From: Geoglobus sp.
GTDB lineage: Archaea; Halobacteriota; Archaeoglobi; Archaeoglobales; Archaeoglobaceae
Reading direction: 5' to 3'
Length of the DNA stretch: 11,359 nt
NCBI GenBank assembly: GCA_027019885.1
Contig: JALUWC010000213.1
Location: 1 to 11,359 of the forward strand
The notes beneath the pieces were generated by a model. That model saw nothing but the letters and a program-made list of their open reading frames with translations. It was not told the DNA's origin and made no database searches. This document shows positions 1-6,536 of the stretch, piece after piece. Position numbers and translations under genes: made by a program. Numbering within the stretch: the first letter of the stretch is position 1; every line of letters starts with the position of its first letter.

Positions 1-257
1 TGAACATTCTGATATCTCACTGCCCTCCCTACGGAGTTCTGGATCAAACCCATTCAGGAGAACACGCCGGAAGTAGAACAATAAGAAGGGAAATGCACAG
101 ATTTGACATAATACTGTGTGGGCACGTTCATGAACGGAAAGGGATTAGAAACCATGGAAATACAGTAATAATCAATCCAGGACCTCTATCTGCTGGTGTT
201 TACGCTGTTATTGATCCTGATGAACCAGAAAAAGCTGAACTGGCAAAACTGAGATGA
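1..257 (+). CDS. Calcineurin-like metallophosphoesterase, C-terminal part (5' end outside window)
   Basis: An open frame enters from the left edge (first complete codon at 3) and ends with TGA at 255-257, giving 84 visible residues. It reads SHCPPYG near the start, then GEHAGS, then GHVHE and NPGPLSAG. These are the late metal-binding blocks of the calcineurin-like (binuclear metal) phosphoesterase fold, where the His of SHxPP and the two His of GHxH coordinate the metal pair. The first metal-binding blocks (DxH, GD, GN[HD]) lie outside the window. Such small archaeal proteins hydrolyse phosphodiesters or phosphomonoesters; the substrate cannot be inferred here. The gene converges on the regulator at 431-1192, with 173 bp between the stop codons. 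Family assignment is firm; specific function is unknown. Confidence 0.85.
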   Translation, partial: NILISHCPPYGVLDQTHSGEHAGSRTIRREMHRFDIILCGHVHERKGIRNHGNTVIINPGPLSAGVYAVIDPDEPEKAELAKLR

Positions 258-403
258 GATCAGTGAAATGTGGTTTACCGGTTTATACTTTCGTTTCAAC
301 TTTTACAGCGAAATTAGATTGTATCACATCATACCACATGAGTATTTTATGTGAATTGCCCGCTCTCTGAATCCTCCAATTTTGTAAATAACCCTTAACT
401 GCC

Positions 404-428
404 AAAAACCCGTCCAGAATTCTGGGCG
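404..428 (-). terminator. Dyad plus T-run after the FilR1-type gene
   Basis: A perfect 12-bp palindrome CCAGAATTCTGG (414-425) is flanked by further pairing bases (411-428). Read on the minus strand it begins 2 bp after the regulator's stop codon and is followed by a run of five T (408-404). This fits a termination signal for the minus-strand gene, though the stem in that direction has a C-A mismatch and only a 4-nt AATT loop. In the plus direction the mismatch becomes a G-U pair and the stem has 7 pairs, so it may also serve the gene ending at 257. Confidence 0.4.
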
Positions 429-430
429 TA

Positions 431-1192
431 TTATAGCATTCTCACAGATTTGTTTCTGTAATATCTGAACAGATCTTCCCCAAAACTGACCGCAGATTTG
501 TCTTTCGAAACCAAAACTCTCCAGAAATCATAATCACCACTCAATCTATAAAATCCGGCAGAGAAAAAGTAGTCCGTTACAGTGAAGGCTATGAGCGGGT
601 GTTCCCTGATGACGTAAACATGAAATCTATCGGAATAGTCCTTTACATTCTCATATATCTCCACAGCTCTCAACACATCTTCAGTCACGACAATTTCGAG
701 AGTTTCCACATTATCTATTATTTTGTTGAAAATGCTCGGATAATCAGGATAAAAGATCGGGACAACACCTTTAATGTTTTTTGCTTTCAGAATCAAATCC
801 ATAACAATCCTGTGCGGTTTAAGGATGTCTGTAGTTTTTGATTCCACAACCTCAAACTTACCGAGTTCATCAAGTCTCAGTATGAGTTCCTCAGGAATGC
901 TTATGATGTGGTTAGGAAAGTGCTCTAAAAGGGCATTCAGGTTTTCAACGCATCTGTGCAACTTCCTCATCATTTTCAAGCAAACGTTTCCTGTTTGTGT
1001 AATCCAGTACCCCTCCCCTCTCTTTTCAACGAAACCAAGTTCTTTTAATCTCTGAATTTGATAATACAGGGTGGATTTCGGATAGTTCTCTTTCAACGAC
1101 GAAAACTCTCCATTTTCAACTGCTTCAAGGAGCTCACAGACTTTAAGGTTTGAGAGCAGCTCGAAGACTTTCAAAGGAGTAAAACATGTCAT
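431..1192 (-). CDS. FilR1-family (DUF1724) winged-helix transcriptional regulator
   Basis: This 253-residue protein is a predicted DNA-binding regulator of a family found in methanogens and Archaeoglobales. The N-terminal part (about 1-75) is a winged helix-turn-helix: the helix region PKSTLYYQIQRLKELGFVEK (38-57) holds the recognition helix, followed by a GEGYWIT wing. A helical connector (about 75-115) leads to a mixed alpha/beta C-terminal domain (about 120-250) with the features of the FilR1 middle domain: a hydrophobic strand around VVPIFYP, LEIVVTEDV, FTVTDYFFSAGFYRLSG and the ending FGEDLFRYYR. Length is typical. The start ATG lies about 29 bp from a TATA-like box, so the mRNA is probably leaderless. 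An alternating half-site array sits directly upstream of that box and suggests autoregulation. The name comes from the Methanothrix FilR1 protein; the ligand and target genes here are unknown. Confidence 0.85.
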   Translation of the reverse strand: MTCFTPLKVFELLSNLKVCELLEAVENGEFSSLKENYPKSTLYYQIQRLKELGFVEKRGEGYWITQTGNVCLKMMRKLHRCVENLNALLEHFPNHIISIPEELILRLDELGKFEVVESKTTDILKPHRIVMDLILKAKNIKGVVPIFYPDYPSIFNKIIDNVETLEIVVTEDVLRAVEIYENVKDYSDRFHVYVIREHPLIAFTVTDYFFSAGFYRLSGDYDFWRVLVSKDKSAVSFGEDLFRYYRNKSVRML

Positions 1193-1213
1193 CTTTTGTT
1201 GAAATTTACTGAC

Positions 1214-1224
1214 AGAATTTATAT
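1214..1224 (-). promoter_or_regulatory. TATA-like box of the FilR1-type gene
   Basis: On the minus strand the sequence reads GATATAAATT, preceded by an A/G-rich AATAA that could be the BRE. Its centre is about 28-29 bp before the ATG at 1192, which puts the expected transcription start at or within a few bases of the start codon. No Shine-Dalgarno is visible, so the transcript is probably leaderless. Confidence 0.5.
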
Positions 1225-1234
1225 CTTATTATTG

Positions 1235-1258
1235 TCCAAATATATTGGATTAGTCCAA
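1235..1258. promoter_or_regulatory. Candidate operator: three alternating TCCAA/TTGGA half-sites
   Basis: TCCAA (1235-1239), TTGGA (1245-1249) and TCCAA (1254-1258) alternate in orientation. The first pair forms the dyad TCCAAATATATTGGA with a 5-bp spacer; the second pair forms TTGGATTAGTCCAA with a 4-bp spacer. GTCCAAA is repeated exactly 19 bp apart (1234, 1253). The array is immediately upstream of the TATA-like box of the divergent regulator gene, as expected for a site bound by that winged-helix protein or another dimeric factor. Function is inferred. Confidence 0.45.
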
Positions 1259-2237
1259 AGATTTTAAATATTGTTAATTTATGCATTAAAAACATGAAGC
1301 TAATGACCAACTCAAATACATATTTCAGATATATTAAATGAAAAAATTATAAAAATAATTATTTTACTTCTAACGATGTTCACACTCTTAGCAATTTTGA
1401 GTTAAGAATATCGGTAGCCATCCGTGATGAAGTTAAGTCGGGCTTTTCCTGTTAAACAGCCAGATTCTTTACAGTAGGAGCTTAAATCAGCATAACAGAC
1501 TCATTTATCCGAATGTTTGCGGTCTGGCCATTCTGGCTTTAATTAGGGATTGTCAGCATTCTTGAGGGGAAACAGCTCAGAGGGAATTCATGTCGTCAGC
1601 TATGGATTCTTTTCCACCATAGCTGGCTCTTTGATAACGATTCCGATGTTGTTCCACTATATTTCGAATGCTGAAATTCCAGGAATTTGCATTGCTCAGC
1701 TACAGCAGAATCCGGATGTGATGAAAGCGGTATAATCTTTTTGATGCCGAAGGATCTGGATTTTGCAGTGATTTTGCAGTAAAACATGCAAGGAGTTTTC
1801 GCTGAGAGGGAGGTTTTGTTACGGCTCTGATTCCGACCATGTTGTCTGGAGATTATCATTTGTGGTTTCTGATGAAACTTGCAGGAGGTTCACATTATTT
1901 AAACAGAACAATAATCAAATTCCTATGTTAAAGCCAGTAAACAAAAATGACCGAATAAATTACAAAACAGACTTTGATGGAGTAACTCTATCCCAAAAAA
2001 CTTACTGAAAAAGGACTTAACAGATGCATCTGGAACAGGTATTTGTCTAAATGGAATGTTTGTGCTGGGAAAAGTGGTTATTTAATGTGTGGAGCATTTC
2101 GAATTATCACCATCAACCTTGGCTGGTTTATCTTTCAAAGCCTTTTTCATTCGTCCCATCCAAAAAGATTTTTTAGGTTCACATTTGAATATGAGATCGA
2201 AGCGAAGGATTGAAATATCAAAAGTGCTTGAGTTGAA

Positions 2238-2253
2238 ATCAAATTAATTTGAT
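2238..2253. promoter_or_regulatory. Perfect 16-bp palindrome before nrdJ
   Basis: ATCAAATTAATTTGAT is a perfect inverted repeat ending 9 bp before the nrdJ ATG. A weak TATA-like GAAATATC at about 2212-2219 would place the transcription start near 2240, inside the palindrome, so a protein bound here would block initiation. Length and position suit a repressor operator for the reductase gene, but no known archaeal operator is recognised and an AT-rich palindrome can arise by chance. Confidence 0.4.
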
Positions 2254-2262
2254 GGTGGTGTT

Positions 2263-4533
2263 ATGGAGCTGAACGGAACTGCAAAGGTTGTTCTTGAAAA
2301 AAGGTATCTGCTGAAGAACGAGAAGGGTGAGCCTGTTGAAACCCCGGATGAGATGCTTTGGAGAGTTGCAAACGCTATTGGTGATGCAGAGCTGAACTAT
2401 GGTGGAAACGCTGAGGAGTGGGCAAAAAAATTCTACGAAATCATGAACAATCAGGAGTTCATGCCCAATTCTCCAACTCTTATGAACGCTGGCACACCTT
2501 TGGGTCAGCTTTCTGCATGTTTTGTGATTCCTGTCGATGACAGCATAGATGGGATTTTCAAGGCTCTGTGGGATATGGCAAGGGTGCAAAAGAGTGGAGG
2601 CGGCACAGGATTCAGCTTTTCGAGAATAAGACCCAAGGGAGATATTGTCAAGTCAACCATGGGGGTTGCAAGCGGGCCAGTTAGCTTCATGAAGATATTT
2701 GATGCTGCAACAGAGCAGATAAAGCAGGGAGGGAAGAGGAGAGGAGCCAATATGGGCGTTCTTAATGTCCATCATCCTGACATCGAGGAGTTCATAACCG
2801 CAAAGTGGGAGGAAGGAGTGTTAAGAAATTTCAACATAAGTGTTGCGGTCACAGATGACTTCATGAAGGCTTTGATGAATGATGAGGACTACGATCTGAT
2901 AAATCCAAGAACGGGGGAGGTTATGAAAAGAATCCCGGCAAGAAAAATCTTCAACCTCATTGTTGAGGGAGCATGGAGGAATGGGGAGCCCGGGGTTGTT
3001 TTCATTGATGAGATAAACAGGGCAAATCCGACCCCACAGGTTGGGATGATCGAGGCTACCAATCCCTGCGGTGAACAGCCCCTTCTGCCCTATGAATCCT
3101 GCAATCTTGGCTCAATAAATCTCTCAAGGTTTGTTGATGAAGGCAAAATGGATTTTGACTGGGAAAGGCTGAGAGAGGTTGTCTGGACAGCAACAAGATT
3201 TCTTGACAACGTCATAGACGTGAACACCTACCCAATACCTGAAATCGAGGAAATGACCAAGAAGAACAGAAAAATTGGACTGGGAGTGATGGGATGGGCC
3301 GATGCACTTTTCAAGCTTGGAATTGCCTATGACAGCATTGAAGCTGTTGAGCTGGCTGAGAGGGTTATGAGATTTATTCAGGAAGAGAGCCATAAGGCAT
3401 CGCAGAGCCTCGCGGAGGAGAGAGGAGTTTTTCCAAACTGGGAAGGCAGTAAATGGCATGAGAAGGGAATAGAGATCAGAAATGCAACAACAACGACCAT
3501 AGCTCCCACAGGAACAATAAGCATAATAGCAGGATGCAGCAGTGGAATAGAGCCTGTTTTTGCCTTGGCTTACAGAAGAGCAAACATTCTCGATGGAGAC
3601 GAGTTCTTTGAGGTCAATCCGGTATTTGAAAGAATGCTGAGAGCCCTCGACCTATACACAGATGAAATTCTCAACAGAGTTGTTGAGGAGGGAAGCATAC
3701 AGGAGATTGATGAGGTTCCAGAAGAAATAAGGAGAATTTTCAAATGCGCTCTCGATATAGCCCCTGAATGGCATGTGAGAATGCAGGCAGCGTTTCAGAA
3801 ATACACCGACAATGCTGTGAGCAAGACGATTAATCTGCCAAATCATGCCACGAAAGCTGATGTTGAGAAGGCATTTCTCCTTGCCTATGAGCTTGGATGC
3901 AAGGGAATAACAGTTTACAGAGATGGTAGCAGAGAGGAGCAGGTTCTCTCGGTTAAAAAGACTGAGAAAAAGAAGGAGGAAGAGAAGGCAAGACCACCTG
4001 CAAGGCTTAACAGACCGAGGCCAAGACCAAGAATAACAAAAGGTACGACAGTTGAGACGAAAACCGGGTGCGGTTCCCTTTATGTTACAATAAATGAAGA
4101 TGAGTATGGAATTGCCGAAGTTTTTGTTCAGCTTGGAAAGAGCGGAGGATGTGCTGCTTCGCAGACAGAGGCAATAGGCAGACTGCTGAGCGTTGCATTG
4201 AGGAGCTGGGTCGATCCTGAGGCTTTGATAAGACAGCTCAGGGGGATAAGATGCCCATCCATAGGATTCGACAACGGAGAGATAATAACAAGCTGTGCAG
4301 ACGGTGTGGCAAAAATCCTTGAGAAGCATTTGAAGGGAGAGTTCAGAAAGATAAAGCTTGACGTTAAGGGTGTTAAACCCCTGACAGAATTCACAGGTGA
4401 GATTGAAGAAGAGAAACATGAGGAGCAGAGAACCAGACTGATTGGAGGGATGTGTCCTGAATGCGGTAACATCCTCGAATACGGAGAAGGATGCATGACA
4501 TGCAGGATGTGTGGATTTACCAAGTGTGGTTGA
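2263..4533 (+). CDS. nrdJ: Adenosylcobalamin-dependent (class II) ribonucleoside-diphosphate reductase
   Basis: The protein (756 aa) reduces ribonucleotides to deoxyribonucleotides, using a thiyl radical generated from adenosylcobalamin. Visible landmarks: NSPTLMNAG (69-77) with Cys86 just after; SGGGTGFSFSRIRPKG (111-126); ASGPVSFMKIFDAATEQIKQ with GGKRRGANMG (136-165); the radical-site block NPCGEQ with Asn267, Cys269 and Glu271; APTGTISIIAGCSSGIEP (414-431); and a KGITVYRDGSR block closing the barrel near 557. A basic Lys/Arg/Pro linker (about 565-592) leads to a TSCPD domain (about 593-690). The tail is Cys-rich (731, 734, 744, 747, 750, 755), consistent with a zinc ribbon and/or the thiol shuttle that re-reduces the active site. 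No N-terminal ATP-cone is seen and no intein interrupts the conserved blocks. GGTGGTG at 2254-2260 precedes the ATG. The thioredoxin gene downstream is a plausible reductant. Confidence 0.95.
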   Translation: MELNGTAKVVLEKRYLLKNEKGEPVETPDEMLWRVANAIGDAELNYGGNAEEWAKKFYEIMNNQEFMPNSPTLMNAGTPLGQLSACFVIPVDDSIDGIFKALWDMARVQKSGGGTGFSFSRIRPKGDIVKSTMGVASGPVSFMKIFDAATEQIKQGGKRRGANMGVLNVHHPDIEEFITAKWEEGVLRNFNISVAVTDDFMKALMNDEDYDLINPRTGEVMKRIPARKIFNLIVEGAWRNGEPGVVFIDEINRANPTPQVGMIEATNPCGEQPLLPYESCNLGSINLSRFVDEGKMDFDWERLREVVWTATRFLDNVIDVNTYPIPEIEEMTKKNRKIGLGVMGWADALFKLGIAYDSIEAVELAERVMRFIQEESHKASQSLAEERGVFPNWEGSKWHEKGIEIRNATTTTIAPTGTISIIAGCSSGIEPVFALAYRRANILDGDEFFEVNPVFERMLRALDLYTDEILNRVVEEGSIQEIDEVPEEIRRIFKCALDIAPEWHVRMQAAFQKYTDNAVSKTINLPNHATKADVEKAFLLAYELGCKGITVYRDGSREEQVLSVKKTEKKKEEEKARPPARLNRPRPRPRITKGTTVETKTGCGSLYVTINEDEYGIAEVFVQLGKSGGCAASQTEAIGRLLSVALRSWVDPEALIRQLRGIRCPSIGFDNGEIITSCADGVAKILEKHLKGEFRKIKLDVKGVKPLTEFTGEIEEEKHEEQRTRLIGGMCPECGNILEYGEGCMTCRMCGFTKCG

Positions 4534-4609
4534 TTCTTTCAAACCACTTTTTACATGGTATCAATTTATCCTGCACAATGAGGTTATGACGGGATGGCGA
4601 GAAACATGG

Positions 4610-4621
4610 TTTAATTTAAAT
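4610..4621 (+). promoter_or_regulatory. TATA-like element for the thioredoxin gene
   Basis: TTTAATTTAAAT is centred about 30 bp before ATG 4646 in the 112-bp gap after nrdJ. This predicts a start of transcription at or near that ATG (leaderless) and helps choose it over upstream in-frame starts at 4586 and 4511. Read-through from nrdJ is also possible, as no clear terminator separates the genes. Confidence 0.4.
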
Positions 4622-4645
4622 TCAGAGAACAGCAAATTGCGATGG

Positions 4646-5011
4646 ATGGGGTTGATTGACAGGCTGAGTGGGAGATCGAAAGGGGCAAAACCGATTCCAG
4701 TAACCAAGGATAACTTCAATGACCTTTTATCATCCAGCAAATACGTTATTGTTGACTTCTGGGGCAAAAACTGTCCACCATGTGATGCAATGCATCCAAT
4801 TGTCGGAAAACTCACCAGAGAATATGAAGGAGAGATTCTCTTCCTGAAAGTTAACGTGTCCCATCAACCTGAAATAGCAGAGAGATACAGGGTGAAAAGC
4901 GTTCCAGCATTTCTTCTTTTTGAAAATGGAAGGCTCAGAGACAGAAGGGTTGGCACAATGCAGTACGATGTGTTCAAAAGATGGATTGAGAAGTTCACAC
5001 GCTCTGATTGA
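4646..5011 (+). CDS. Thioredoxin-like protein with CPPC active site
   Basis: A thioredoxin fold of 121 aa with VIVDFWGKNCPPC: the redox pair is Cys43 and Cys46, with the active-site Trp at 39. The cis-proline follows in KSVPAFLLF (Pro87), and the fold ends with FENGRL and a C-terminal helix. The protein reduces disulfides in partner proteins; standing directly behind nrdJ it may recycle the Cys-rich tail of the reductase, which is inference. The frame is open back to an ATG at 4511 inside nrdJ and another at 4586. I chose 4646 because a TATA-like element lies about 30 bp upstream, the longer versions add about 20-45 residues not typical of thioredoxins, and 4511 would overlap nrdJ by 23 nt. 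CPPC differs from the usual CGPC, which would change its redox potential and partners. Confidence 0.85.
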   Translation: MGLIDRLSGRSKGAKPIPVTKDNFNDLLSSSKYVIVDFWGKNCPPCDAMHPIVGKLTREYEGEILFLKVNVSHQPEIAERYRVKSVPAFLLFENGRLRDRRVGTMQYDVFKRWIEKFTRSD

Positions 5012-5033
5012 TCATTTCAATCAACATCAATCA
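5005..5033. terminator. Inverted repeat between convergent thioredoxin and FAD dehydrogenase genes
   Basis: TGATTGAT (5005-5012) and ATCAATCA (5026-5033) form a perfect 8-bp stem with a 13-nt loop. The repeat spans both stop codons; the gap between the two coding regions is only 5 bp. It could terminate both genes, although no strong T-run follows in either direction. Confidence 0.35.
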
Positions 5034-6474
5034 CCTTTCCGGGATTCAGAATGTTGTTGGGGTCAAAAACTCTCTTGATGCTTTTCATGAGCTCCATCAT
5101 CTTCTCAGGCATTGAATTTTCCATGTCTTTCTTCTTAACCACACCAATGCCGTGTTCACCGGTTATGCATCCTCCAAGCTCCTTAGCCATCCTGAACGCA
5201 AAGTCCTTGAACCTCAAATACATGTCTTCCCACTCCTCTCCCAATCCTGATTTCATTATTTGCTGATGCACATTCCCATCTCCAGCATGACCAAAGTGAA
5301 GAACCTCTATACCTATTCTCTCAGCCTCCCTCTGACATCTGCTCACGAATTCCGCTATTTCTGCCGGAGGAACAGAGACATCCAGCACCTCTATCGTCTC
5401 GTCTTTCAAACCTTCATAGATGAGGCTCCTTATTTCAAGAATGTCCCTCTGTTCCTTTCTGCCACTTCCAACAAGCACATCCAGAGCCCCAAACTTCTTT
5501 GTAATCCCTTCGATGATTTCAGATTTCTGGATTAACTCATCCTCATCCCTGCCATCAACAATTATCATTAAATGAGCTTTTCCACCTCTGTAAGGCCACC
5601 TTTTCCCTGTGACTCTTTCCCCAGCCTTAATTGATTCAATATCCATGTACTCGATTGTGAGAGGAGTTACTCCAGACTTCAGAATCTCTGGAACAGATCT
5701 TATAGCACTTTCATGATTATCAAATGGTATTACCAGAGTGTACGTTAACCCTGGCTCAGGAATCAGCCTCAGGATGGCTTTGGTAACAACGCAAAGGGTG
5801 CCCTCACTTCCTATCACAAGGTGCAGCAGATCGTATCCTGTGGCGTTTTTTATCAATTTCCCGCCAAGATTCAGGATCCCCCCAGTAGGCAGGACAACCT
5901 CAAGACCCACAACGTAGTTTCTCATAACTCCGTACTTGACCGCTCTTGCTCCTCCGGCATTATTCACCACAAGCCCACCGATCTGTGCGCTCTCATCACC
6001 GGGGTGTGGCGGGAATGACAGCCCGGGAATTCTTTCAACAGCATTGATAAGCTGTCTAAGAGTTACTCCAGCCTCACAAACAGCCATGAGGTTTTCCTCA
6101 TCAATCTCAATGATTCTGTTCATCCTCTCCATTGAGAGAAGAATTCCAGGACTTGTTGGTATCGCTCCCCCACTCAATCCAGTCCCTCCACCCCTCACAA
6201 ATACAGGAATTCTGAACTCATTGGCAAGCTTCATTATCTCTGAAACCTGCTCGGTGTTTTCTGGCCTGACCACAACAACCTTTTCAGATGCTTCCGGTCT
6301 TATAAGGACAGGAGTCTCATCATAAAGGTAGCCTTCAGATTCTGAGGAAACATACCTGCTTCCAGCAATGGATTTCAGTCTTGAAACCACCTCATCCAAC
6401 CTTTCACCGCCCGCCTCATTTCCAGCGTTCATCCTGAACAGATACTTTCTGTCCAGTAAAAAATGTTGTGGCAT
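5017..6474 (-). CDS. FAD-binding oxidoreductase of the D-lactate dehydrogenase/glycolate oxidase (GlcD) family
   Basis: The 485-aa protein has the vanillyl-alcohol-oxidase-type FAD domain: RGGGTGLSGGAIPT (94-107), PHPGDESAQIGGLVVNNAGG (156-175), and NATGYDLLHLVIGSEGTL (210-227). The C-terminal cap/catalytic part has HFGHAGDGNVH (393-403), whose His residues are expected to bind substrate or metal, then GEHGIG (439-444) and the family ending NPGKVI. These enzymes oxidise 2-hydroxy acids such as D-lactate or glycolate and pass electrons to a quinone or partner protein. The exact substrate cannot be read from sequence, though D-lactate fits lactate-oxidising Archaeoglobales. AGGAG (minus strand, 6482-6478) lies 3 nt before the ATG at 6474. 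Homologs often start about 25 residues later, so the first residues, including an alternative Met at 6432, are uncertain. No transmembrane segment or separate iron-sulfur subunit is seen nearby. Confidence 0.9.
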   Translation of the reverse strand: MPQHFLLDRKYLFRMNAGNEAGGERLDEVVSRLKSIAGSRYVSSESEGYLYDETPVLIRPEASEKVVVVRPENTEQVSEIMKLANEFRIPVFVRGGGTGLSGGAIPTSPGILLSMERMNRIIEIDEENLMAVCEAGVTLRQLINAVERIPGLSFPPHPGDESAQIGGLVVNNAGGARAVKYGVMRNYVVGLEVVLPTGGILNLGGKLIKNATGYDLLHLVIGSEGTLCVVTKAILRLIPEPGLTYTLVIPFDNHESAIRSVPEILKSGVTPLTIEYMDIESIKAGERVTGKRWPYRGGKAHLMIIVDGRDEDELIQKSEIIEGITKKFGALDVLVGSGRKEQRDILEIRSLIYEGLKDETIEVLDVSVPPAEIAEFVSRCQREAERIGIEVLHFGHAGDGNVHQQIMKSGLGEEWEDMYLRFKDFAFRMAKELGGCITGEHGIGVVKKKDMENSMPEKMMELMKSIKRVFDPNNILNPGKVIDVD

Positions 6475-6504
6475 TTACTCCTGAGTGCTGGTTGTTACTG
6501 GGAC

Positions 6505-6517
6505 AAAAATAAATACC
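6505..6517. promoter_or_regulatory. Shared AT-rich promoter element for divergent genes
   Basis: In the 62-bp gap between the FAD dehydrogenase and the CobW-type GTPase the only AT-rich core reads AAAAATAAATA on plus and TATTTATTTTT on minus. It lies about 26 bp before ATG 6537, predicting a leaderless mRNA, and about 36 bp before ATG 6474, leaving roughly 11 nt of leader with AGGAG. The two genes may therefore compete for, or share, one TATA region. Confidence 0.45.
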
Positions 6518-6536
6518 CGGCAGAGCTGTGCTTTTC

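Larger units (their letters stand above)
1193..2262. other. About 1.07 kb without a convincing intact gene; possible decayed coding sequence
   Basis: The left part (about 1260-1380) is very AT-rich. From about 1540 on there are short open stretches in several frames, none with a good start, length or recognisable motif. On the plus strand the frame from 1550 to 1735 could continue after a frame change near 1732 to TAA at 1929-1931, with an in-frame TGA at 1803-1805. Another stretch (1925-2008) could pass by a frame change near 1986 into one open until TGA at 2211-2213. On the minus strand 2243-2082 is open but has no usable start in its first half. Together this looks like decayed genes, but I recognise no family. 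No tRNA, CRISPR repeat or complete insertion sequence is seen. Confidence 0.4.

Noticed and set aside
324..354. Inverted repeat TCACAT/ATGTGA
   Set aside because: Only 6 bp arms with a 19-nt loop in AT-rich DNA; expected by chance and without a following T-run.
283..433. Minus-strand open stretch of about 50 codons after the regulator gene
   Set aside because: It looks mildly protein-like and could start at a TTG near 403, but it has no ribosome-binding site, no recognised motif and overlaps the terminator-like dyad. Open stretches of this length are expected by chance.
1423..1480. Possible C/D box small RNA (GTGATGA at 1423)
   Set aside because: No CTGA D box or second C'/D' pair follows at the required spacing.
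1550..1735. 61-codon plus-strand ORF as an intact gene
   Set aside because: No ribosome-binding site, promoter or family motif was seen. At best it is part of a decayed frame, so it is described only within the gap.
1596..1859. 87-codon minus-strand ORF
   Set aside because: Its composition is rich in Ser/Lys/Arg without any motif, and it overlaps equally weak plus-strand frames. No start signals were seen.
3652..4542. Long minus-strand ORF (296 codons) opposite nrdJ
   Set aside because: It lies wholly opposite the conserved reductase coding region and shows no recognisable protein pattern. It is a shadow frame of a strongly biased gene.
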